Source of the DNA: Acanthaster planci
Taxonomy: Eukaryota > Echinodermata > Asteroidea > Valvatida > Acanthasteridae
DNA: 64,000 nucleotides
Direction of reading: 5' to 3'
Assembly: GCF_001949145.1 (NCBI RefSeq)
Contig: NW_019091549.1
Span: 124,001 to 188,000, forward strand
The notes beneath the pieces were generated by a model. The model saw nothing but the letters and a program-made list of their open reading frames with translations. It had not been told where the DNA came from and searched no databases. Position numbers and translations under genes: made by a program. This document shows positions 27,401-36,400 of this stretch, one piece after another. The first letter of the stretch is position 1; each line of letters starts with the position of its first letter.

Positions 27401-30400
27401 TGTTTGGGGGTGCATGCTCGCGTAAGTTATGTCACTCCTGAGTCCATTTTGTGGAGACCTTTTGTATTGACTGTTGTAGTGTACTCATGTATGTAAGAAA
27501 AAATTTTTTATCAAATTAAAATTGTAGTTTATTTCTTCTCTACTGGTTACGGGGTGTTGGTATTTTTCTATTTCCTTAAAAAAGTCGTACTAATATGGCG
27601 GTGCATATCTTCAGGTAGATATGTTCAGTTGATCAGGGAATATATGATTAACCTCCGTGCTCTGGAACAGGGCAGCTGAATTTAAATCATTTTCAGGTTT
27701 GGAGGTTTAAATTAGAGAGGTTTCAAAAAGTATTCATATTTTGTGAGGAAGCCACCTACATGTATCTTCTTCAACACAAACTGTGAAGTAGTTCCCAGTG
27801 GTGATGGAGTGGACAGGGAATCTCCACACTAGAATGATCAAGTGTCAGTATCTAAAATCAAATTACTCGAAATTCTTATGATATCTTGCTATATCTCCAG
27901 CTTGCAACTGCAATGTGACAGGCACCGGTGGTGCCACACAGTGTAACATGCAGACCGGCCGGTGTCCCTGCACAGGCAACTATGGTGGGATGCTATGTGA
28001 TGCCTGCCAGCTCAACTACTACAACTACTTCCTGGGCTGCCTGGGTAAGTTTGCAAAGTCTGTGTTTGGCAAGGGCTGTAGGTGGTATCAAACATGGCAT
28101 CCTAAAGTAAACAGTACTTTAAAATATAGCACTCACAGAAACTTTGCAGCTATTAAAGTGCACAGAGCTAACTGGTATATCTTGTATGGACAATGGTTTG
28201 CTCTTCTGTAGCAAGCGTTTGATTGCTCAACCTACTGCAATATTGAGGGCACATTCATAGCTCAACGCACATGTGTGTTGGCATATCCTGTACACTTTGA
28301 TTATTGATGGTATGCATACAGGCCTCAAATTTCCCGACGGCCACAACGGCAATGGCTGTTGGTCCCCTCCCATTTGGCCATGGTGCCTCCAAAAAGTGAT
28401 GGTGTTTCACCGCCAAGATGGCAGTGCCCTTTTTTTCTTTTGGCCGTAGTGCCCTACATGTGCATATTGACTGCCCCCGTTTAGCGAGGTACACAGAAAG
28501 CGGCATGGAAACCAGCACACACATCGTTCCTTGATTGCTCACATTGGACCAGAACACTGTGCCAGGCCACCCAAATGCATGGCATGCATGCACATGCAGT
28601 GTGTGCATGCACCATGTGTATATGGGGATATTGTACATGTACACTCGGCCCGCCGCACACCGGCGGGCCGGCCTGCTCCATACACACTGCACGGTCGCAA
28701 GTGCGACACCTGCCAGCCTATCCAATGACTAAACATAACAGTGCATGCCCAAGCCAAGCATTTTATTGTACCATGCAGTAGTGTTAGTCTGGCAGTAAGT
28801 GCTCATCAATGTGTACACATCGAGAGCTCCACGTTTTTCATGCACATGGGACAATTGTATGGTCGTGGCAGTATTTTTACTAACACCACAATGTAGTGTT
28901 TGCAGTCTAGTGCCACGTACCGCGTGCGATCTGAACTGCACACACACGGCATCTGTCAATCAGGACTACTCTGATTCTCACGTACGTTGTGTGCAAAATC
29001 ACTGGCTTGGCCAGTTTTTGTAGCAGGCAAAATGCCGAGGAAAGAACGGCTGCAGTCAATTCGGGCCGAAGCCTTTCAACACTTGGCTGCTGGTTTGGCA
29101 CTAATCACGGACATGTTCAGGTATAATGCGTATCCTACTTTTTCTTAGGCCTGAATGAATATTGATTTTCATGCAATATAAAAAAAACTGGATGGCATTA
29201 ATGCCGATATTACTTTGGTACGGTGATGGCATTAATGCCCTCATGTTTGGCATTAGTGCCCTTAATTTCAGCCAGTCCACCAATGCCAAATGGCGGTGCC
29301 CTAAAAAAATGAAATTCGAGGTCTGTGCATATGGATGTAAATAGTACTGCATTCTAGCATTTGCCCTTGATTTGATCCAACCAGGCAACCATAAGATATC
29401 TAGTAGTTGAGTTGTTGAGTTGCTTGTTTCAGTCTTAAGAAAAAAGAGTATCGCTGGCTGTAGAGTGTCGCTAACAGGGTATCCACAGTTTGATATACTC
29501 TTTGCACTGTGTGCTCGGTGATCATTCTTTTCACATGGCATTGAACCACAGGAAAACCATTCAGTGCAATCCCTGCATACCTGCTGGAACTTCAAGATGA
29601 AGATATTGGTATTATTTGTCAACATTTCTCCTTGTTGTCCTCTCCCCCGTAGGCTGCGACATGTGTTATGACAGTATCTCCACTGAGCATACCGACCTCG
29701 TCAGCAGGTCAACTAACCTGACCAGTTTCATCGGCATGCTAAGGGCAGCTGATATGTCCGCTGCACTGGGACCATTCTACAATCGCTTGATGGTGACCTA
29801 CAACCAAACACTGCAGCTTGTTGAAACGGTATCTGAACTTTGTAGGAAATTGAAACAATACTTTTCCTTGTCATATGAAGATGCATTGCACTGGACAAAC
29901 CACTTACAGTGTTCTTGAGTTTGCAGGTTCAAATGTCAAGTAAGCCAAATTCTGTTATCATCTTGATAATTACTATGCATGCACATTGTCAGCATTCTTT
30001 ATATCATTTATTTAACAAACACACCAGATTGACATCTTTGGTTAAATCTTTTGCACAGTTTGACCTAAAGTATTGTAATTATTAGGCATTTATAAAAGTG
30101 AAAGTAAGGATTCCTTCAAAGCCCTGAACACTGTAGCTGCCAAGGGTGAAGAAACCTGTAGAGAGGAGACAGCGACAAGTAGTTACAGTTTTAGAGGTGG
30201 ATAGAAAACCTGTGAAGAATGTTTTGGGTAACACCCACAGAATCAGATAGGGACTGTAAACCCATCCCATTTGTAGACCAATTGAACCCCGGCCATGGAG
30301 GTAAACAGTGAGGAATCTCTACACCAGCACAACACACTGAAGATTTTCTTTTTCAGAAACCAATAAACTGCTTCTTGTCCCTTCAGACTAATTCCGTCAT

Positions 30401-33400
30401 CCGTGAAGGCGACAACCTGACCAGCCTTGTAGCTTCCCTGAACACTACCATGCACCAGCTGCTGGCTAGCCTGAGAGGTTCCATCCAGTCAGGGGTAGAG
30501 TCAGCGGACCAGAGCCTGGTGTCGGCAAACGAGCTTGTGGGTCAATCTCTGGGGGCCATTGTGGGTGTAGAGCAGGCTTTGGCTGGGGCCCACCATGGAC
30601 TGACAAGCGGTGAGCCACTGGAAAAATATTGCTTGCTAAGGGCGTGTCCGAATCACTTGGCTGCGGCTTGAAATTCCACACAAATTTGTGACAATGGTTG
30701 CAGATAATTCCCATATGCATGTTGAGGTACAAAGTGTATACGTCACACGCACACTAGAACCAGCATGTGAACCAACATTCGTGTGTACTCCATTTGTTTG
30801 CACTACACTTAACTGGTTCAAAATGATGTCACATTTCAAGCCACATCATTATGATATGGCTTATCTTTGCTTTGCTTATTTTTACATTCTGACAATACAT
30901 TCTGACAATGTGACAAAATTTACAAGTCAAGAAGAAGAAACATAGTTGAGTCAACCTTCAAAAGAGGAGTTTGGAAGACGGCCAGCAGCCAGCCTTACAA
31001 TACTCCATGCATCCTTTGCTCCATGCATAACCTTTGTGTAACGAATTAGTGATATAGCTGTGCAGTGTACGGTATTGTTGATGTATGAAAGTTTTCATGG
31101 CTGCATATGTTTAATATTTGCTAACTTGTACCAATTTCATTTTGTGTTACTGAATGTAACATGTTTCCCTGCCCCTCTTCAATTCATGAATTCATTAGCC
31201 AGCAAACTGGCTGGATTGTTCCTGGGAACAGAAGACATTTTGTTAATTCAGCCTGAGTTGAATATTTTATAAGATATAGTTTTTAAATTGAGGAGATGTG
31301 AATATATGGTATTTTGCACTTAACCAACGTAATTGTCAGAAACCGTCTAAAACCCTGAGTAAATGTACTTACAAATAAATATTGGTTAAGGGCAAATGAC
31401 CCTCTATTGCGCAATATTTCTTTATGGTCAAAAGGTTCAGGACAAAATATCCTCTACTGTAATGTCTATCTTAATGGTTGAAAGGTTGCAGAAATATAAT
31501 ATTCTCAGTGTATTCATTCTTTAAGCCTAGCGCTTTTGCGATGCAAATTTAAACTAATGAATTCCCCCCCCCGATCATTTGGGATCTGAAATTGTCTCTT
31601 TATTGTCATTACTTGAAATTGTCATCTTTATCCTTTCTTCCCTTTTCTACTTCCAGGTGACATTCAGTCAACACGGTCCATGCTGAGCCAGCTCACGATG
31701 GACCTGGTGTCCATACAGACCCAGCTGACTAACCTGTCTGCCTCAGTCGAATCGCAAGAAGCTGCGCTAACTCAGAATGCCACCAACCTGATAGAAATTG
31801 CTGATACCATGCTACGGACTGCAGATGGGGCTCTCATGGTATTTGATGTTAATTTTACCTTGGGAAAGATCAGTATCAGTCACATGAACAGATACAGTAT
31901 AGATTAACAATGTGAATACATCACATACACAGTTAAGTGTGCAAAAGGCATTAGAGCAAGAACCAACATACATGAACCAACACGTATACGTATTCCATTC
32001 ATTTACACTACACTTCCTGGTTTAAACTAGCGTCACACTTTGATAGTGTAAAGTGGAGCACGAACAAGCCACTGTTTGAATGGCACATGCTTGGCCAGCT
32101 CAACTTTTTATCCTAGGGACGTTTCCTTCAGCTCTTTTTTTGCAAAGTCATGGCCAGATGAAATTTCCATCGATGATTTTGTAGCCATATGACCAGAACT
32201 ATGAAAACAATTGCTTGTAGCTATTTTGGTTTTAAAAATTAGAAAATCTCTCATGGAAACAATGCCAGCTTGGAACAATACTTGTCGAATTCAGTGAATC
32301 TTATTTAGGATGTATTTCTGAAACCATTCCTTTTAATCTGAGTCTTTTTCAAGAAGATTCTTTCGTTTGTTAATTTTTATTCGTATGATTTAAAATTATT
32401 ACTGAAAACATTGTGTTTGTAGTCTGAAGTCAAAATTGCCACACTGCATACATGTATATCATAAGGATTGCTGTGCATAAATCAAAGTACTCTTGGAATT
32501 AGACCTGAACCCATTTAAATGGATACATTTTTTCCAGATGGCCCAGCAAGCCCAGGTCACCCATGACAACACCACCACCAAGACTGCCGCGTTGGTCACC
32601 AAGGCTAACCAGGTCACTGACCTGGGTCAGAGGACACAGCAGGCTGTGTCAGAGGTCGCACAGAGGGCTCAAGCAGCCAGCTCCGCGAGAGAGGATGGGA
32701 GGGGGGCAGAGCTGTCAGCCAGGATTGGGGAGCTTGCCACCGAAATCGTTGGAGTGATAGAGACCGCTCTGACAAAGAACAGCGAGGCAGCTGCAGTTGA
32801 AGTACAGGTACATATCCATTGGCAAAAATATCATCTAAAAAAATATTTGCCAAGAAAAGCATGGGCACCTTAGACTGAAAGTCAACTGAGGCCATGTCCA
32901 AAATGAGCCTCAAGAGCTACATCTTTTGTCAGCGTGTCCCTATGTATTTCCAATGAAGAGAACATCTAGACCTAGCTCTAGACCACCTATTTAAATGCAG
33001 CCTCAGTCTCAATTTTTAAAAACTGTGACCAGTGTGAAAGTTGATTCTAATCATGTATAAAAGGCCCTATCATAAAAAAGTTTCAATGAAATTGTCATTT
33101 ACTTTCATATTCAGTCCATGCATTACTATTTCCCAGATGTTTGGGGGTTTTTATGCAAATGTATTGAATTTCTACATTCACAAACAATAAATAAGCCATT
33201 TAAGGGGCTCCAGTGTGTTTTCCCCATGATCAATTCCTTTCTATGTTTCTGTGTTGATTTTGTATGTTACACATTGTCAGTGACATTACAAACTAACACA
33301 CAGATCCAGGTTTGGTACATTTAGTGAAAACAGCAAAATAAACTATTGCGATTTCACAAACTGACATGAAGTGTGGGTGCACCATGTGATCTGAAGATAT

Positions 33401-36400
33401 GGGTTTCACAAAGTTTAACATAAGAATGCTTTAGATGAACGATTTCGAGAAAATTATATATAAATGCCTGACAGGAATTCTCCATAAGTAGGCCGATACT
33501 TGTAAAATATTGTAGCATTTACCTAAAAATCATTCTTACTTGGGAAATTAACAAAGGTTGTATTGCGTGAAAATTGTTGTGAGACCTATGCATGTTTGTT
33601 TGTGAAAAATGACAATTATTGGAAATGTAAATTCTCCACGTAAGGCCCATGCACACACACCTGTGAGTTAGTTCATGAAAAGTAAAATCACAGGAATTGT
33701 ATATTCCCTGTGTAAGGTACATGTACCACTTTGCCGAAGGTCATGATGACGCTTATGATATCAGCAGACTTTTTATGCCAGACTTTTCAATAAGCCATGT
33801 TTGGGATTTAGAATTTGTGTGGGAAAATCTGTTTTAATATACAAAGTACAAATAAAAAATTTCAGATTGTCCATTTCCAATATGACCTTTGACCTTGCAG
33901 GCTGGAGTCCAAGAGGCCAATAACAGCCACATAATCACAGAGGTTGCAGAGGCAAGAGCCCAAACTGCCAGCCTGGTTACTGATTCTAATACAACCATCA
34001 CTGATGTCAATGCACGCTATGGCCGGGCCTCGGCAGCCAACCAATCAGCAAGTGAGGCTGTGGCAACTTCAGAAACATCGTTCAGTGCTGCGGAGGAGAT
34101 GAGAACGATTGTGCAGAGTTTTGACAGCCAATCAACAGGTTAGCAAGAGTTTGGAAGAGAATCCATTCAAAAAGTGATGCTGATTTCAGTTATTTATTTA
34201 AACATAGATCAATGATTCAGTGCAGTGTTTCAAAAAGATAAGGTCATTCGAGAACAAAAGTACACATGTGATATTGTCATGCTGATTGACAGACCTTGCT
34301 TGTGGTTTGCTATTTCTAATACCTTGGATGCACTTTGGGAATGCACTGTTGAAATACTGAACCTGCTCTTTCATGCAGGGGTAGATCCTGAGATACTGAA
34401 GCCCATCGTAAGGTATCATTTGTGATGGCATGGTTGGACTGGGTAGGTCGCAAGCATTAATAATGGACAAGCAACTGTAGCTTGAAGCAGGATGACCTTG
34501 TTGGCCCTTAAGATGTTGTTTGGCAGGGTAGCTGGATTGAACTTTTGACTTTTTAGCTAGTTGACCCTTCTGAGTTGCCGCAGGATTTTTCTTTCTTTTT
34601 GTTTGCGGCTGTTGAGCAGTGGTGTGTTTTTTTAGCTGGTTGACATTGTTGGCCAATTAGATGTCCTTTGGCTGGCCGGCTCTGTCGAATTTTTGACTTT
34701 TTGGCTGGTTGGCCTTTCTGAGTTGCCGCAGGATTTTTCTTACCTTCTTTCTTCTGTTGAGCTGTGGAGTATTTTGGGGTTACTGCCTGATGTTCAGCTC
34801 TCTTAGCAAGATGAACTTGTTTAGCTGCACAAGTCTGGTGAAGGACGCGATTTTGGTGCGCCTGTCTGGCTTGTAGCTGCATAAGCTCAGTGAGCGACAC
34901 AATCCTGGTGGCCCTGTCTTGGTTGTTTAGCTGCATGAGCTTGTTGAGCAACATAATTTTGATGGGCTTGTCTGGCTTGGCAGGTGTATTGAGCCGATTT
35001 ATGTGGCGTGGTGTGGTGAGTATACTGTACTCGTAGACTCTGCAATCTCTGTGTCTTTTGGGGCAGGGTGCGCAGAGATTGTAACCCTATAGTGTACAGT
35101 GATATGTTGATGCTTCCCTATACATTCAACTGAAATGCTGTATGTTTACATACATGTAGTCATGTTTTGCTGTGCAATCGAGAGGATGGCGCAAATCCAT
35201 ACTTGAAAAACTTTGTGTTCCCTATACTGCTCCTGCAATGCGACACTCTTCCATAAACTTTTAAACCACAGGGACATAAGACTGAGAACAGCAGACTGAT
35301 CACCAAGGTCAGGGAAGCATCTGACATCTCTGTGTTCTACAAACACAGGGAATGTATGTGTGCTTCTGTCTTCTTCTTTTTTTGGCTCTGGTTCCTACTC
35401 TCAATTTGCACTTTCCCTCTTGAAAACATGGACTCTGATTTGGCCGGGGAATTTAAAGTACAGGGTATCTTTGCACATGTACATGTACACAATTAAATTA
35501 CTGTACATATTAATTTACATTTATTCCTGTAATAAAAGTAAGCAAAGAGTTTTCATTGGTTAAATTTACATCTGGACAAAATTCTAAACTCAAAGACAAT
35601 TTTCAGTGTTAAGAAATTAGGTTCCCCTTCCTCTTTTGAGACCTCTTATTAAAAATGTTTGCTTCACAGTCCCGATATCTAGGTTTGTGCCGGATAATCA
35701 ATTGATTATCAAATTATTTTGGGTGATGGAGTAGAGCTTGACACACAACAAATGACTGAGTTTGCCAATTGCAGTGTGCTGTTCTTTATTTGTCAAGTAT
35801 AATGCAGGGACAGTGCATGTTTACCCTATCAGGTTTATACTTGGTTAAAATAATGGACAGTAAATCAAGCCAGCCTCTGATCTATTGGTTCTCCTTTTTT
35901 GTGAGCAGAATAAACAAACTGTTACATTATATTATCTTTCTGTGTCTGCCACCATTTTCACAGATGCTCAAACAGCTGCAGATACAGCCCTGTTAAAAGA
36001 GCCAGGTATTCAAACATTAACCATGGAAACTGTTGCCTCGGCAACCGAGCTGAGGGGTCAGCTGACAGACATATCCACAAATGCCCAGGAGGGGCTGAGC
36101 AAGGCTAATGCAGCATCCCAGACAGCCCAAGCTGAAGGACAGGTATAGTGAATGAATTATGCTCCATTGGCACTAGATTGTGGCTCAGGGAGTTCTCGGT
36201 CTTCAAATGGTGCCAACAAAAACTTGCCAAGTGGGATTCACAATGTAGTGTTCTGATATTAGATTACCAGAAAATGACCACTTTTTTACATTGCATTATG
36301 GGAAAAGACAGCATTTACAGCCAACATTATATCTTTTGCACCAGGACTCAGCAATGCTTGCAATTTTTTTCAAAATTTTGGTTTGAATTTTTATGTGTGA

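Larger units (their letters stand above)
28045..29652 (+). other. Laminin intron 17
   Basis: This 1.6 kb intron holds a candidate foldback element of about 1 kb (28305-29340) with a GC-richer interior, a perfect GC hairpin at 28646-28670 and a short open frame at 29032. Confidence 0.5.
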
